Assembly: GCF_004135205.1 (NCBI RefSeq) | Contig: NZ_CP035490.1 | Location: forward strand, 3,117,501-3,181,500 | DNA: 64,000 nucleotides | From: Hahella sp. KA22 | Lineage (GTDB): Bacteria; Pseudomonadota; Gammaproteobacteria; Pseudomonadales; Oleiphilaceae | Reading direction: 5' to 3' | Shown: piece by piece, positions 36,036-46,157 of the stretch | Position numbering within the stretch: the stretch's first letter is position 1 | How the letters are laid out: each line of letters opens with the position of its first letter | Program-made: the position numbers and the translations under genes | The notes under the pieces: generated by a model | Told to the model about the DNA's origin: nothing | Database searches by the model: none | The model's input: the letters and a program-made list of their open reading frames with translations, nothing else

Positions 36036-37186
36036 AACTTGTCAGAGATGGCGATCGGGCTGGGAAAGTTCAGCACGACAATGTAAGACGACAACATGAA
36101 CATGATGATCGCCGTCGCTTGAATCAACACTGACGCAGATTCCCCAATCATAGATTTGCTGGTCGCCAGAAAGGCGATCAACAATGAGAACTCACTGATT
36201 TGTCCCAACCTGAATCCAATCTCCCAAGAGGTTTTCTTGTCCTCTTTCATGGTGCGTAACAAGCCATAAAAAGTGGCTGGTTTGGCCGCCAGTAAGATCA
36301 ATGACAACAGTATCGCGGGAATGGCGATATCCGGCAGCAATCCAAGGTTGAGGCTGGCTCCAAGAGAGAAGAAAAACAGCACCAGGAAGAAGTCCCGAAG
36401 GGGTTTCAGGCTCTCGGCGATATATTGAGCGATGGGGCTGGTTGCGATGGTGACGCCGGCGATGAAAGCGCCAATCTCCAGTGACAGTCCCATGGCTTTC
36501 GCCAGCTCTGCAATGCCGAGACACCAGCCGATAGCCAGTAGAAAGACATACTCGTGAAAGCGGTCAAACTTGGAAAACAGCTTCAGTAGCACATACTTGA
36601 CCGCCAGGAAGGTAACGCCGATGAGAATTGGTAAGGCCAGAAAAGTCTTGCCGAGATTCATGACGGAAATACCCTCGTCGCCGGCGGCCAGTATCAATAG
36701 CGCCACAATGGCGATTAAATCCTGAACCAACAGCAGACCGACCACCATCTCGCCGACGTGGCGATGGTGCAGAACCGTCGTCGGCAATAACTTGATGCCG
36801 ATAATCGTACTGGAGAAAGTGGCCGCAATCGCGACAATCATCGCCTCGTAAGAGGTGAAGCCAAATACAATGGCGATCGCATAGCCGATAGCGGCGAACA
36901 CCAAAGAGCTGAGTAAGGCGACCAGCGTCGCCTTGCGCAATACGTGCAGCAGCGCTTTCGGCTGCATGTCCAGGCCGAGCAGAAACAGCAGGAAAATAAT
37001 GCCGATCTCAGAAATGTCCGCGAGCAGGCCGGAGTTGTTGATCAGGCTCAGTCCGTAAGGGCCCACCAACGCGCCAAGGACAATATAAGCGAGGATAAGA
37101 GGTTGTCGCGTAAAGAGGGCGACGGAAGCCAAAACTGCGGCGCCGGAAAAGATCAGAAAGAATGAGTAGACGATATTGATTTCCAT
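36023..37186 (-). CDS. CPA2-family monovalent cation:proton antiporter
   Basis: This 387-residue inner-membrane protein has about 12 segments and the Kef/CPA2 pattern: LGALVGPYGLSLI near residue 38, FLLFLLGLDMQPKAL near residue 68, and the acidic residue in the VQDLIAI segment near 175. It lacks the C-terminal TrkA-N/RCK nucleotide-binding domain of KefB and KefC, so it is a short form. GGAG precedes the ATG at 37186 by five bases. A longer frame upstream is not supported. The ion carried (K+ or Na+) cannot be decided. Confidence 0.87.
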   Translation of the reverse strand: MEINIVYSFFLIFSGAAVLASVALFTRQPLILAYIVLGALVGPYGLSLINNSGLLADISEIGIIFLLFLLGLDMQPKALLHVLRKATLVALLSSLVFAAIGYAIAIVFGFTSYEAMIVAIAATFSSTIIGIKLLPTTVLHHRHVGEMVVGLLLVQDLIAIVALLILAAGDEGISVMNLGKTFLALPILIGVTFLAVKYVLLKLFSKFDRFHEYVFLLAIGWCLGIAELAKAMGLSLEIGAFIAGVTIATSPIAQYIAESLKPLRDFFLVLFFFSLGASLNLGLLPDIAIPAILLSLILLAAKPATFYGLLRTMKEDKKTSWEIGFRLGQISEFSLLIAFLATSKSMIGESASVLIQATAIIMFMLSSYIVVLNFPSPIAISDKLRRD

Positions 37187-37294
37187 GGATGCTCCGCTAT
37201 CGGCTTCTACCAAAGAGTATCGGCAGTCTCCGTCCCTGTCAAAGGACAACCTGTTGTTCTAAGAAGGAAAAGGTCTGTCCATTCAGGCACAAAA

Positions 37295-37316
37295 AAGGGT
37301 GGACGACGCCACCCTT
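37295..37316 (-). terminator. intrinsic terminator of the cysI-DUF934 operon
   Basis: An eight-base stem (AAGGGTGG/CCACCCTT) with a six-base loop is followed on the minus strand by TTTTGTG. It lies 20 bases after the DUF934 stop. Confidence 0.75.
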
Positions 37317-37336
37317 AATGCATGCCTAAGCTGCTG

Positions 37337-37843
37337 TTAGTGCATTCTGCGACGAAACAGGGGTTCTGGTTGGTCCACTGAGGCCTGATAGGTGACGGAA
37401 AAGTCCGCCAGTCCCGCCAGCGCTTTCTCTGCATCGCGGTCCGCTCTCACTGCGAAGGCGTCAAAGCCGCAGCGTTTCATGAAGAAAAGCTGGTCCATAA
37501 GTACGTCGCCGATTGCGCGGAGTTCGCCTGTATAGTGAAGCTGTTCGCGCAGGATACGTGCGATGGAATAGCCGCGACCGTCGGCGAACTTCGGGAAGTT
37601 TACGGCGATGACGCTGAACCGGCCCAAATCCGGGCTGATTGTGTCAGGCTCTTCATCGCTATCCAGCCAAACGCCGGTTTGCTCTGGGGCTCTCGCCTGC
37701 AGTTGTTCTCTCTGCGCCAGCCAAGTGCTCAAAGGAATGATCACTTTTCCTGTCGGCACAACCTGTTCCGCAGGGGCTTCAGCTTTGTCCAGAACGCTCC
37801 ATTCGTCATTTACAACAGCCGCGTGCTTAATTAGGTTTGGCAT
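37337..37843 (-). CDS. DUF934 family protein, sulfur-assimilation associated
   Basis: This 168-residue cytoplasmic protein of the DUF934 family has motifs GVWLDSDEEPDTI, FPKFADGRGYSIARILRE and GDVLMDQLFFMKRCGFDAF. The family is almost always next to the sulfite/nitrite-type hemoprotein reductase gene, and its exact role is not known. The ATG at 37843 lies inside the end of cysI, a 17-base overlap, with AAGGAG seven bases upstream, so the two genes are translationally coupled. The frame is open further upstream within cysI but has no better start. Confidence 0.9.
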   Translation of the reverse strand: MPNLIKHAAVVNDEWSVLDKAEAPAEQVVPTGKVIIPLSTWLAQREQLQARAPEQTGVWLDSDEEPDTISPDLGRFSVIAVNFPKFADGRGYSIARILREQLHYTGELRAIGDVLMDQLFFMKRCGFDAFAVRADRDAEKALAGLADFSVTYQASVDQPEPLFRRRMH

Positions 37844-39494
37844 AAACGCGCTCCTTGAACGGGGTGATGCCGACGCGGCGGAAAGTGTCGATAAACAGTT
37901 CATCGTCATTGCGGCTGGAGACGTATACATCAAGAATTTTCTCGATAACGTCCGCCATCTGTTCGCGAGCGAACGACGGCCCCAGAATTTGTCCCAGCGA
38001 TGCGTCCTGACCGGAAGCGCCGCCCAAGGATACCTGATACCATTCCTCGCCTTTCTTATCCACGCCCAGTACGCCGATAGCGCCAACATGGTGGTGGCCG
38101 CAAGCATTCATGCAACCGGAGATGTTCAGGTCGATATTGCCGAGGTCGTACAGATAATCCAGGTCGTCGAAACGTTCCTGAATTGCTTCCGCCACCGGGA
38201 TGGACTTGGCGTTCGCGAGAGAACAGTAATCGCCGCCAGGGCAGCAGATAATATCAGTCAGCGTACCCAGGTTAGGGGTGGCGAAGCCAAGTGACTTGAT
38301 AGCTTCCCACAGCTCGAACAGCTTGCTTTGTTCTACGTCGGCCAGCACCACGTTCTGCTCATGGGTGATGCGCATTTCGCCGAAGCTGTATTGGTCCGCC
38401 AGCTCCGCCAGACGGTCCATCTGTTTGTCTGTAATGTTGCCGGGAGGAACGCCCAGCTTCTTCAGCGTCAGAGTGACAATGGCGTATCCAGGCTTTTTAT
38501 GCTGGGCGACATTGCGGTGATGCCAGTTGTTGAAAAACTTGTTCTCCGCCAGACGCTCGGTCAATGCGGCGGGCTGATCTTCCAGCGCCAGATAAGCAGG
38601 CTCTGTGAAGAATGATTTAATGCGCTCAATCTCCGCCAGGGTCAGCTTGGAAGGGCTGTCTTTGATACGCTCCCATTCCGCTTCGACTTTTTCAGCAAAA
38701 GCTTCCGGGGACATGGCTTTAACCAGGATTTTGATGCGGGCCTTGTACTTGTTGTCGCGACGGCCGTAACGGTTATATACCCGCAGGATAGCTTCCAGAT
38801 AAGTCAGCAAATCCAGCTCCGGCAGATACTCGCGAATAACGGAGCCGATCATTGGGGTGCGGCCAAGCCCGCCGCCCGCCAGCACTTTGTAGCCAATTTC
38901 GCCAGCGGCGTTTTTGACGATCTGAATGCCGATGTCGTGAACCTGAATGGCTGCGCGATCGCTATCTGGACATGAGTTGACGGCGATTTTGAATTTACGC
39001 GGCAGGAAGGCGAATTCAGGGTGGAAGGTGGACCATTGACGAATGATTTCGCAATAGGGGCGGGGGTCCACGATTTCTTCCGGCGTTACGCCTGCGAATT
39101 GGTCCGTGGTCGTGTTACGAATACAGTTGCCGCTGGTTTGCACTGCGTGCATCTCCACATCCGCAAGCTCGGCGAGGATTTTGGGAGAATCTTCAATAGA
39201 CGGCCAGTTCAGCTGCAGGTTCTGCCGGGTAGTGAAGTGGGCGTAGCCTTTATCGTACTTGCGTGTGACTTCACTGAGCTTGCGTAGCTGAGTAGAAGAC
39301 AACATGCCATATGGAATACAGATGCGCAGCATCGGCGCCAGCCGCTGCACATATAACCCGTTTTGCAGACGCAGGGGCAGGAACTCTTCATTGCTGAGCT
39401 CACCGGCGAAAAAACGGTCCGTTTGCCCTTGGAACTGCTTGACTCGTTCCTTGATGATCTGGCGATCGTAATCGTCGTATCTATACATTGACAC
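37827..39494 (-). CDS. cysI: sulfite reductase hemoprotein subunit (siroheme, 4Fe-4S)
   Basis: The enzyme reduces sulfite to sulfide by six electrons in assimilation. The 555-residue protein shows both halves of the siroheme reductase repeat. The cluster ligands are in CX5C (CPGGDYC near residue 417) and CX3C (CMNAC near residue 461). Siroheme-binding Arg/Lys residues lie in TTRQNLQLNW near residue 95 and SGNCIRNTTTDQF. No flavoprotein CysJ gene is adjacent, so electrons probably come from ferredoxin or from a distant CysJ. The upstream 288 bases to the next gene contain AT-rich sequence with no recognised CysB site. Confidence 0.93.
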   Translation of the reverse strand: MSMYRYDDYDRQIIKERVKQFQGQTDRFFAGELSNEEFLPLRLQNGLYVQRLAPMLRICIPYGMLSSTQLRKLSEVTRKYDKGYAHFTTRQNLQLNWPSIEDSPKILAELADVEMHAVQTSGNCIRNTTTDQFAGVTPEEIVDPRPYCEIIRQWSTFHPEFAFLPRKFKIAVNSCPDSDRAAIQVHDIGIQIVKNAAGEIGYKVLAGGGLGRTPMIGSVIREYLPELDLLTYLEAILRVYNRYGRRDNKYKARIKILVKAMSPEAFAEKVEAEWERIKDSPSKLTLAEIERIKSFFTEPAYLALEDQPAALTERLAENKFFNNWHHRNVAQHKKPGYAIVTLTLKKLGVPPGNITDKQMDRLAELADQYSFGEMRITHEQNVVLADVEQSKLFELWEAIKSLGFATPNLGTLTDIICCPGGDYCSLANAKSIPVAEAIQERFDDLDYLYDLGNIDLNISGCMNACGHHHVGAIGVLGVDKKGEEWYQVSLGGASGQDASLGQILGPSFAREQMADVIEKILDVYVSSRNDDELFIDTFRRVGITPFKERVYAKPN

Positions 39495-39782
39495 TACCTG
39501 ACAGTTTCAATTACCCATTGAATGGGCGCCAATTTAGCAGGATATACTTATAATTAAAATGATTGATTATCTATATGGTAATTCGTTTTTATTATATGAA
39601 TGTGACGGAACCCTTTCTTGCTCATGGCTCCTTAATATAAGCGGCGGCGCGGGCCTCTGGCCAGAGGCGTCAGGATTCTGGGCGACGGCCTTTATAAGCG
39701 CTTGCACTTAATAAAAATGTGGTTTAAAACAAACCAGTACATACTCTTTGTACAATCCGGACATCAAAAAAGGAGCTGGACT

Positions 39783-39905
39783 GTGTCAGAAAACAATAAT
39801 CATAACGCGACTTCAAATCCCGACAGCAAAGTAGACGCCATAGCGGCGGTGGTGCTGATACTCAGCATTGCCTCCATGATGGTGATCTGGGTGGCGGGGC
39901 ACTGA
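39783..39905 (+). CDS. small single-pass membrane protein, 40 aa
   Basis: The frame starts at GTG with AGGAG seven bases upstream. The product has a polar Asn-rich N-terminus (MSENNNHNATSNPDSKVD) and one hydrophobic segment (AIAAVVLILSIASMMVIWVAGH), so it is an inner-membrane peptide. A promoter-like pair, TTGCAC and TAAAAC, with 17 bases between, lies at 39702-39730. Similar tiny proteins sit near cysI and metH in related bacteria as I remember. The function is unknown. The frame is open further upstream, but those starts lack ribosome binding sites. Confidence 0.65.
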   Translation: MSENNNHNATSNPDSKVDAIAAVVLILSIASMMVIWVAGH

Positions 39906-40079
39906 CTGCTGCGGAACTTCATCCCGGGTGGATTATCGAGCCGTTTTTCCTGTTTCCCTGATGTGAGATGAATTAATGAAGCAAAGTGGGGACATCTGTT
40001 CTCATCCTCACTTTGTCTGGCGGGATTGCTGATGCTTTAACTCAAAGCGCAGACTGCCTACTCTGCAAGCCTAATGGGC

Positions 40080-40307
40080 TTATGTGACATTGCTCAGCAC
40101 GAGCTTAACGATAAGCGCCAAGGTCAACACGAACAACACCCCAAAAATAATCCCGCCTATGATGTAGGCCTTGGGGTTCGCCTGTTTAAAGTCTCTTTCC
40201 CTGGTTTTGCTGCTCTGAACGCCGAAAGCCGCTCCCAGCACGCTTACGACTAGCTGCCAAAGAGAGGGTTTTTGCTCTTTTTCCTTGTGCCCGGATACGT
40301 TGCTCAT
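40080..40307 (-). CDS. DUF2970 small membrane protein
   Basis: The product is about 75 residues with the DUF2970 pattern WQLVVSVLGAAFGVQSSKTRERDF near the N-terminus. A hydrophobic segment follows (YIIGGIIFGVLFVLTLALIVKLVL), so it is a small inner-membrane protein. The function is unknown. GGAG lies six bases upstream of the chosen ATG at 40307. Another in-frame ATG lies four codons earlier. The gene is downstream of metH, separated by the hairpin repeat and the metH terminator. Confidence 0.8.
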   Translation of the reverse strand: MSNVSGHKEKEQKPSLWQLVVSVLGAAFGVQSSKTRERDFKQANPKAYIIGGIIFGVLFVLTLALIVKLVLSNVT

Positions 40308-40402
40308 GATGCTCTCCATACTTGCTCGTATTATTATTTTGACGTCCGCGTTCAGGTTGACCTGATTTTCCGACGTGCGCTCCTTCTAATGCTAATCCTC
40401 TG

Positions 40403-40441
40403 GACAAATAGCCTCCTTCTATTTGTCTGCCTGATTAATAA
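40403..40441. repeat. hairpin repeat, copy B
   Basis: The stem GACAAATA/TATTTGTC has a nine-base loop, GCCTCCTTC, followed by TGCCTGATTAATAA. Relative to copy A (28497-28536) the right arm and flank match in 21 of 22 positions. The left arm carries the compensating change, and the loop is almost the reverse complement of the loop of copy A. It lies about 81 bases beyond the end of metH. Confidence 0.7.
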
Positions 40442-40482
40442 TAACAAAACCAGCGATACGAAAAGCCGGATTTTATATACGC

Positions 40483-40506
40483 TGACGCCCCATGAAAGGG
40501 GCGTCA
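40483..40506 (-). terminator. hairpin downstream of metH
   Basis: A nine-base stem (TGACGCCCC/GGGGCGTCA) with a six-base loop lies 16 bases after the metH stop. On the minus strand it is followed by GCGTATATAAAAT, so the T-run is poor. Confidence 0.55.
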
Positions 40507-40521
40507 TATTGCATCTGGCGA

Positions 40522-43500
40522 TCAGCTTGCGCTGGAGGGATCGTAACCCAGATTGGGCGACAGCCAGCGCTCGGCTTCCTGTAAGGTCATGCCTTTTCTG
40601 GCGGCGTAATCTTCCACCTGATCCCTTTGAATCTTGCCTACTGCGAAATAGCGGGCTTCCGGATGAGAGAAGTACCAGCCGCTGACGGATGCGGCGGGAT
40701 ACATGGCGTAGTGCTCGGTGAGTTTGACGCCGGTATGCAGCTCCGCTTCAAGCACGCTGAACAGTTTGGCTTTTTCTGTATGATCCGGGCAGGCAGGGTA
40801 GCCTGGCGCTGGACGAATACCCGCGTACTTCTCTTTGATGAGCGCTTCGTTGTCCAGTTGTTCGCTTGAGGCGTATCCCCAGAACTCTTTGCGCACGCGT
40901 TCATGCATGCGTTCAGCGAAGGCTTCAGCCAAGCGGTCCGCAAGGGCTTTGACCATGATGCTGGAATAGTCGTCGTGCTCGCTTTCGTACTGCTTCGCCA
41001 GCTCTTCTGCGCCAATGCCGGCAGTCACCACAAAGGCGCCCACGTAGTCGTCTTTACCGGACTCGGCGGGAGCCACGAAATCCGCCAGTGAGTAGTTGGG
41101 GCGGTTTTGCTCTCTTTGGGTTTGCTGCCTCAAGTGGCTAAGCGTCGCCAGAGGCGTTGACTTGCTCTCGTCCGTATACAGGACGGTGTCCTCGTCGCTG
41201 ATGCGATTGGATGGCCAGATGCCCACGACCGCGCGCGCCTTCAACAGGTTATTGTCGACAATGTGAGACAGCATTTTCTGAGCGTCCTGGAACAGTTGGC
41301 GGGCGGCCTCGCCCACTTTTTCGTCTTCCAGAATGCGCGGGTATTTGCCAGCCAGATCCCAGGATATAAAGAAAGGAGTCCAGTCGATGTAATCGACCAG
41401 TTCCTGCAGCGGGTAGTCGTCAAAGACTTTAACGCCGGTGAAAGTCGGGGTAGGTGGCGTGTAATCGCTCCAGTCGCCCTGGAATCGGTTGTCCCGCGCT
41501 GCGGCCAAAGGAATGGGCTTGGCGGATGGCTCCCGATTCTTCCTTCTTTCTCTTACTTCTTCATATTCCGTGCGAATATCCTGCACATAATCCGTCTTTT
41601 GCGTGTCGCTCATCAGACGAGTGGCGACGCTGACGCTACGAGATGCGTCAGTGACGTACACGGTCACGTCGTTTTTGTATTCCGGCTCAATTTTAACGGC
41701 GGTGTGAGCCTTGGAGGTGGTGGCGCCGCCGATCAGCAGAGGAATCTGGAAGTTGAGGCGCTGCATTTCGCGCGCAACGTGCACCATTTCATCCAGGGAT
41801 GGCGTGATTAGGCCGCTGAGACCGATGATGTCGACATTTTCCTCTTTGGCCACCTGCAATATTTTTTCGCAGGGGACCATAACGCCCAGGTCGATAACCT
41901 CATAGTTATTACACTGCAGAACAACGCCAACGATATTCTTGCCAATGTCATGCACGTCGCCTTTGACCGTAGCCATCAGGATGCGGCCTTTGGCTTTTTC
42001 TTTGGCGTCTTTTTCCTGCTCAATATACGGAATCAAGTGCGCGACGGCCTGCTTCATGACGCGGGCGCTTTTTACCACTTGGGGCAGGAACATTTTGCCG
42101 GAACCGAACAGGTCGCCGACGACGTTCATGCCGTCCATCAATGGTCCTTCGATGACTTCGATAGGGCGTGCAGCCGCCAGCCGCGCTTCTTCCGTGTCTT
42201 CGAGGATATAGGCGTTCACGCCTTTCACCAGTGCGTGTTCAAGGCGTTTGGTAACCGGCCAGGAGCGCCACTCCTGACTCTCTTCCTGCTTCTTCTCGCC
42301 CGTGCTGCGATAACGCTCAGCCGCTTCCAGCAGGCGCTCTGTTGCGTCGGGATGCTTGTTCAGAACGACGTCTTCCACCAGCTCCTTGAGTTCGGCGGGA
42401 ATCTCATCGTATATAACCAGCTGCGCCGGGTTGACGATGCCCATGTTCATACCGGCGTTAATGGCGTGGAACAGGAATACGGAGTGAATCGCCTCACGCA
42501 CGGTGTCATTGCCGCGGAAGGAGAAGGAGACGTTACTGACGCCGCCGGAGATGTTGGCGTAGGGCAGGTTCTCGCGAATCCAGCGGGTGGCCTGGATGAA
42601 GTCGACGGCGTAGTTGTTGTGTTCTTCGATTCCGGTGGCGATGGCGAAAATGTTCGGGTCGAAAATGATGTCCTGCGGCGGGAATCCCAGGCCAACCAGA
42701 ATATCGTAGCTGCGTTTGCAGATTTCTGTTTTGCGTTTATAGGTGTCAGCCTGGCCAGCTTCGTCGAACGCCATGACGACCACTGCGGCGCCATAGCGCA
42801 TGCAGGATTTTGCCTTGGCGATAAAGTCCTCTTCGCCTTCTTTCAAGCTGATGGAGTTCACCACGGCTTTGCCCTGAATGCAGCGCAGACCCGCTTCGAT
42901 CACTTCCCATTTTGATGAGTCCACCATAATGGGAACCTTGGAAATATCAGGCTCAGAAGCGATCAGATTCAGGAAGACTTTCATGGCGTCTGCCGACTCC
43001 AACATGCCTTCATCCATGTTGATGTCGATGACCTGGGCGCCGTTTTCCACTTGATCGCGGGCTACATCAAGCGCTTCTTCGTAGCACTCTTCTTTGATCA
43101 GCCGCAGAAAGCGACGGGAGCCGGTAACGTTGGTGCGCTCACCTACGTTTACGAAACGGATTTCATCCGTGAGCGTAAAAGGCTCCAGTCCTGAAAGGCG
43201 CAGACGTGGCTTGATGTCGGGAATGGTTCGCGGCGCATGCTTATCTACCGCTTTTTTGATGGCGGCGATGTGGTCCGGCGTGGTGCCGCAGCAGCCACCG
43301 ATGATGTTCACGAAACCATCTTGGGCGAAACCTTCCACAATGGCGGCCATTTCTTCCGGCGTTTGATCGTACTCCCCAAATTCGTTGGGCAAGCCGGCGT
43401 TAGGGTGGGCGCTGATATAAGTGGTGGCGCGGTTGGATAATTCTTCCACGTAAGGACGCAGGGCGTCCGCCCCCAGTGCGCAGTTCAAACCAATGCTGAT

Positions 43501-44229
43501 GGGCCTTGAATGCGCCACGGAATTCCAGAACGCCTCTGCCGTTTGCCCAGACAACGTTCGTCCAGAGGCGTCAGTGATCGTGCCGGAAATCATTATCGGC
43601 AGTTCGATATCATGGTCGATAAAGTATTGCTGTACGGCGTATATACAGGCTTTGGCGTTTAATGTATCGAAAATGGTTTCGATCAGAATGATGTCGCTGC
43701 CGCCATCGACCAAGCCTTTGGTGGCTTCGTAGTAGTTGTCGACCAGAGTCTGGAAATCGACATTGCGGTAACCGGGGTTGTTAACATCCGGCGAAATGGA
43801 AGCGGTACGGGAGGTTGGACCTAACACGCCGGCGACGAAACGAGGAATGTCGGGCGTTTCCGCTGTTTTCTCGGCCGCCGCTTCACGGGCCACCTTGGCG
43901 CTGGCGACATTCAGCTCGTAAACAATGTCTTCCAGTCCGTACTCGGCTTGGGATACCCAGGTGGCGTTGAAACTGTTGGTTTCAATAATGTCGGCGCCAG
44001 CGTCCAGATAGGCTTTGTGAATAGCTTTGATAATATGCGGCTGGGTCAGACACAAAAGGTCGTTGTTACCTTTGATATCGCGGTGGAAGTCCTTGAAGCG
44101 TTCGCCCCGATAATCGGCTTCCTCCAGTTTGTAGCGCTGAATCATGGTTCCCATGGCGCCGTCCAATATCAATATCCGTTTTTTCAGGGAGTCGTTAAGG
44201 GCTTCTACTCGTTGGATCCGCGTCAGCAT
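40522..44229 (-). CDS. metH: cobalamin-dependent methionine synthase
   Basis: MetH transfers a methyl group from methyltetrahydrofolate to homocysteine through bound cobalamin. The 1235-residue, four-module length is full. The homocysteine domain has zinc Cys residues in LNCALG and GGCCGTTP (residues about 245 and 310). The pterin domain begins [13 protein letters not shown] near residue 358. The cobalamin domain has the lower ligand His in DVHDIGKN near residue 758. The AdoMet reactivation domain is near the C-terminus, with [15 protein letters not shown]. No cobalamin or SAH riboswitch was recognised in the 235 bases before it. The gene is divergent from nfuA. Confidence 0.97.
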   Translation of the reverse strand: MLTRIQRVEALNDSLKKRILILDGAMGTMIQRYKLEEADYRGERFKDFHRDIKGNNDLLCLTQPHIIKAIHKAYLDAGADIIETNSFNATWVSQAEYGLEDIVYELNVASAKVAREAAAEKTAETPDIPRFVAGVLGPTSRTASISPDVNNPGYRNVDFQTLVDNYYEATKGLVDGGSDIILIETIFDTLNAKACIYAVQQYFIDHDIELPIMISGTITDASGRTLSGQTAEAFWNSVAHSRPISIGLNCALGADALRPYVEELSNRATTYISAHPNAGLPNEFGEYDQTPEEMAAIVEGFAQDGFVNIIGGCCGTTPDHIAAIKKAVDKHAPRTIPDIKPRLRLSGLEPFTLTDEIRFVNVGERTNVTGSRRFLRLIKEECYEEALDVARDQVENGAQVIDINMDEGMLESADAMKVFLNLIASEPDISKVPIMVDSSKWEVIEAGLRCIQGKAVVNSISLKEGEEDFIAKAKSCMRYGAAVVVMAFDEAGQADTYKRKTEICKRSYDILVGLGFPPQDIIFDPNIFAIATGIEEHNNYAVDFIQATRWIRENLPYANISGGVSNVSFSFRGNDTVREAIHSVFLFHAINAGMNMGIVNPAQLVIYDEIPAELKELVEDVVLNKHPDATERLLEAAERYRSTGEKKQEESQEWRSWPVTKRLEHALVKGVNAYILEDTEEARLAAARPIEVIEGPLMDGMNVVGDLFGSGKMFLPQVVKSARVMKQAVAHLIPYIEQEKDAKEKAKGRILMATVKGDVHDIGKNIVGVVLQCNNYEVIDLGVMVPCEKILQVAKEENVDIIGLSGLITPSLDEMVHVAREMQRLNFQIPLLIGGATTSKAHTAVKIEPEYKNDVTVYVTDASRSVSVATRLMSDTQKTDYVQDIRTEYEEVRERRKNREPSAKPIPLAAARDNRFQGDWSDYTPPTPTFTGVKVFDDYPLQELVDYIDWTPFFISWDLAGKYPRILEDEKVGEAARQLFQDAQKMLSHIVDNNLLKARAVVGIWPSNRISDEDTVLYTDESKSTPLATLSHLRQQTQREQNRPNYSLADFVAPAESGKDDYVGAFVVTAGIGAEELAKQYESEHDDYSSIMVKALADRLAEAFAERMHERVRKEFWGYASSEQLDNEALIKEKYAGIRPAPGYPACPDHTEKAKLFSVLEAELHTGVKLTEHYAMYPAASVSGWYFSHPEARYFAVGKIQRDQVEDYAARKGMTLQEAERWLSPNLGYDPSSAS

Positions 44230-44464
44230 GTGAAAAACCTGGCCGTAGTCATTATGATTCTAAAGGAGGAAAATATTAGCAGATTAAGCCATAAGATGCC
44301 CTGTTTGCCTAGGGCTAAGAAGCCTTTTGCAGTATTGCGGAGGCTGATGTGGGAGTATAAGAACAGCGCGTTTCAGCTAAATCCTACTATTTTGCTAAGG
44401 CTTTAACCAACGAGGCTTTTGCTCTACAATTCACAGCATCAATCACCTTTGGGGCTATTTAGGA

Positions 44465-45043
44465 ATGGTAACAGTCACAGAATCGGCTCGCGACTACCTC
44501 GCGCAATTACTGGAAAAGCAAAAAACCGAGGGCATGGGCGTGCGCATGTTCGTGACGCAGCCGGGCACCAAGTATGCGGAAACCTGTCTGGCGTACTGTA
44601 AGCCGGAAGAGATCATAAAGGATGATGAAAAAATCGAGTTAGACGCTTTCACTCTGTACCTGGATAAAAACAGCCTGCCATACCTTGAAGAAGCCCTGGT
44701 CGACTTCAACACTGAACGCATGGGCGGTCAGCTCACCATTAAAGCGCCCAACGCCAAAATGCCCAAGGTGGACGAAAGCTCTCCGTTGCCTGACCGCATC
44801 AATTACATCCTGTATACCGAGATTAACCCGGGATTGGCCTCCCATGGCGGCGAAGTGTCTTTGGTTGAGGTGGTTGATGACATTGCCGTGCTTAAATTTG
44901 GCGGTGGTTGTCAGGGATGTTCGGCGGTGGACTTCACTCTGAAGCAGGGTGTTGAGAAAACCCTGTTATCAAAAATTCCTGAGCTGAAAGGGGTTCGCGA
45001 CTCCACGGATCATACAGTCACGGATAACGCTTATTACTCTTAA
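44465..45043 (+). CDS. nfuA: Fe-S cluster carrier NfuA
   Basis: NfuA delivers 4Fe-4S clusters to apoproteins in the cytoplasm. The 192-residue protein has an N-terminal degenerate A-type domain (residues 1-100) and a C-terminal Nfu domain with the cluster-binding CxxC in [11 protein letters not shown] near residues 148-151. Both match E. coli NfuA in order and length. It is divergent from metH and convergent with ybiB, and a terminator follows. Confidence 0.96.
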   Translation: MVTVTESARDYLAQLLEKQKTEGMGVRMFVTQPGTKYAETCLAYCKPEEIIKDDEKIELDAFTLYLDKNSLPYLEEALVDFNTERMGGQLTIKAPNAKMPKVDESSPLPDRINYILYTEINPGLASHGGEVSLVEVVDDIAVLKFGGGCQGCSAVDFTLKQGVEKTLLSKIPELKGVRDSTDHTVTDNAYYS

Positions 45044-45096
45044 GTGTTCTGTTAAGAGCGCAGGCTTGGACAGGCCTTAGAGAATAGATGAAATGG

Positions 45097-45125
45097 GGGC
45101 GAATAGTGTTCGCCCTTTCTATTTT
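45097..45125 (+). terminator. terminator of nfuA
   Basis: A seven-base stem (GGGCGAA/TTCGCCC) with a five-base loop is followed by TTTCTATTTT. It lies 53 bases after the nfuA stop. Confidence 0.75.
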
Positions 45126-45132
45126 CGTTTCG

Positions 45133-46140
45133 TTAGAATCTTTGCTTATCCCGCTTGCGCCACCATTCTGTGGCGGTTTCCAGCGCTTCCTGTTGCGTCT
45201 GGATTTTTTCTGAATATTTCAGCGCCAAAGCAAGTGTACTGATTGCCGCGGCTTCCGCGTATTCATCTTCATCAACTCCTCGCCACACATTAAGCATGTG
45301 CTCAATGGAGAGCTCTTCCGCTTTGAGATGTCGTTGCGTAAATAAAGGCGGCCAGGTTTCTTCAAAGACTTCACCCTGGCGGCTGATATGCGCCACGCAT
45401 TGAGCGTCCGGGTTGCGTTCAACTTCGCCGCCTTCGCCTTTGATGACGACGGCGGTGGGATATTGCAACAGGTTGGCGCTGAGCTGGTGTATGGGATTAT
45501 AGGGAGGGTGGAAGATGCCCTGCATGACGAGTGGCGCATGAAGGGGGTTCAGCAGGCGCGCCATGGAATGCACGGGGGAGCGCAGACCTAAAACTGAGCG
45601 CATCTGAATAATGTCGTGCAAACGGGGGGAGAAGCTTTGCAGCGGCATATACACGAAATTACTGTCATCAAGAGCGCGTGTGGCGTCACTCCAGTTGGCG
45701 GCGACAGGCAGGCCCAAAGTCTCCACCACTGAACGGGTGTAAAGGCGTCCCTGTGTGTGACCTTCTGAGCCGTGCATAAAAATGCGATAGCCGTTCTGGC
45801 TGAGCAGCAGGGCGGAAAACAGGAACCAGGGTTGATGGCGCTTTTTACCTGCGTAAGAACTCCAGTCAATATCCACCTTGAGTTTGGGGGCGTTGAATCT
45901 GGCCTGCGCCGCTTCCACAAAACCAGCCAGTTCTTCCGGCGTTTCTTCTTTCACCCGCAACAGCATCAGAAAAGCGCCAAGTTGTAGGTCCAGCGTATCG
46001 CCGTCCAGAATCATGCCCATTGCCGCGCGCGCTTCTTCACGGGTCAGTGAGCGAGAACCTTTTTTGCCTTTGCCTAACGCCCTGATAAAAGGAGCGAAAG
46101 CATGTTCGTTGCTTTCTTTGGGAAACTTTTCGTTCATCAT
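45133..46140 (-). CDS. ybiB: YbiB (TrpD2-like, glycosyltransferase family 3 fold)
   Basis: This 335-residue protein is a TrpD-fold paralogue. An N-terminal helical region is followed by the alpha/beta domain with LFSALLLSQNGYRIFMHGSEGHTQGR and LLNPLHAPLVMQGIFHP. E. coli YbiB has the anthranilate phosphoribosyltransferase fold but is reported to bind nucleic acids rather than act in tryptophan synthesis. The diphosphate-binding glycine motif of TrpD is not evident here. AAGGAA precedes the start. It sits 18 bases after tusE and is likely the last gene of the tus operon. Confidence 0.88.
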   Translation of the reverse strand: MMNEKFPKESNEHAFAPFIRALGKGKKGSRSLTREEARAAMGMILDGDTLDLQLGAFLMLLRVKEETPEELAGFVEAAQARFNAPKLKVDIDWSSYAGKKRHQPWFLFSALLLSQNGYRIFMHGSEGHTQGRLYTRSVVETLGLPVAANWSDATRALDDSNFVYMPLQSFSPRLHDIIQMRSVLGLRSPVHSMARLLNPLHAPLVMQGIFHPPYNPIHQLSANLLQYPTAVVIKGEGGEVERNPDAQCVAHISRQGEVFEETWPPLFTQRHLKAEELSIEHMLNVWRGVDEDEYAEAAAISTLALALKYSEKIQTQQEALETATEWWRKRDKQRF

Positions 46141-46157
46141 GGGTGGGAATTCCTTTT

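Noticed and set aside
41950-42915. Plus-strand frame inside metH
   Set aside because: It is a shadow of metH on the opposite strand, without a start signal.
44230-44464. Possible cobalamin or S-adenosylhomocysteine riboswitch upstream of metH
   Set aside because: The B12-box and the SAH riboswitch core sequences could not be found in the interval on the metH strand.
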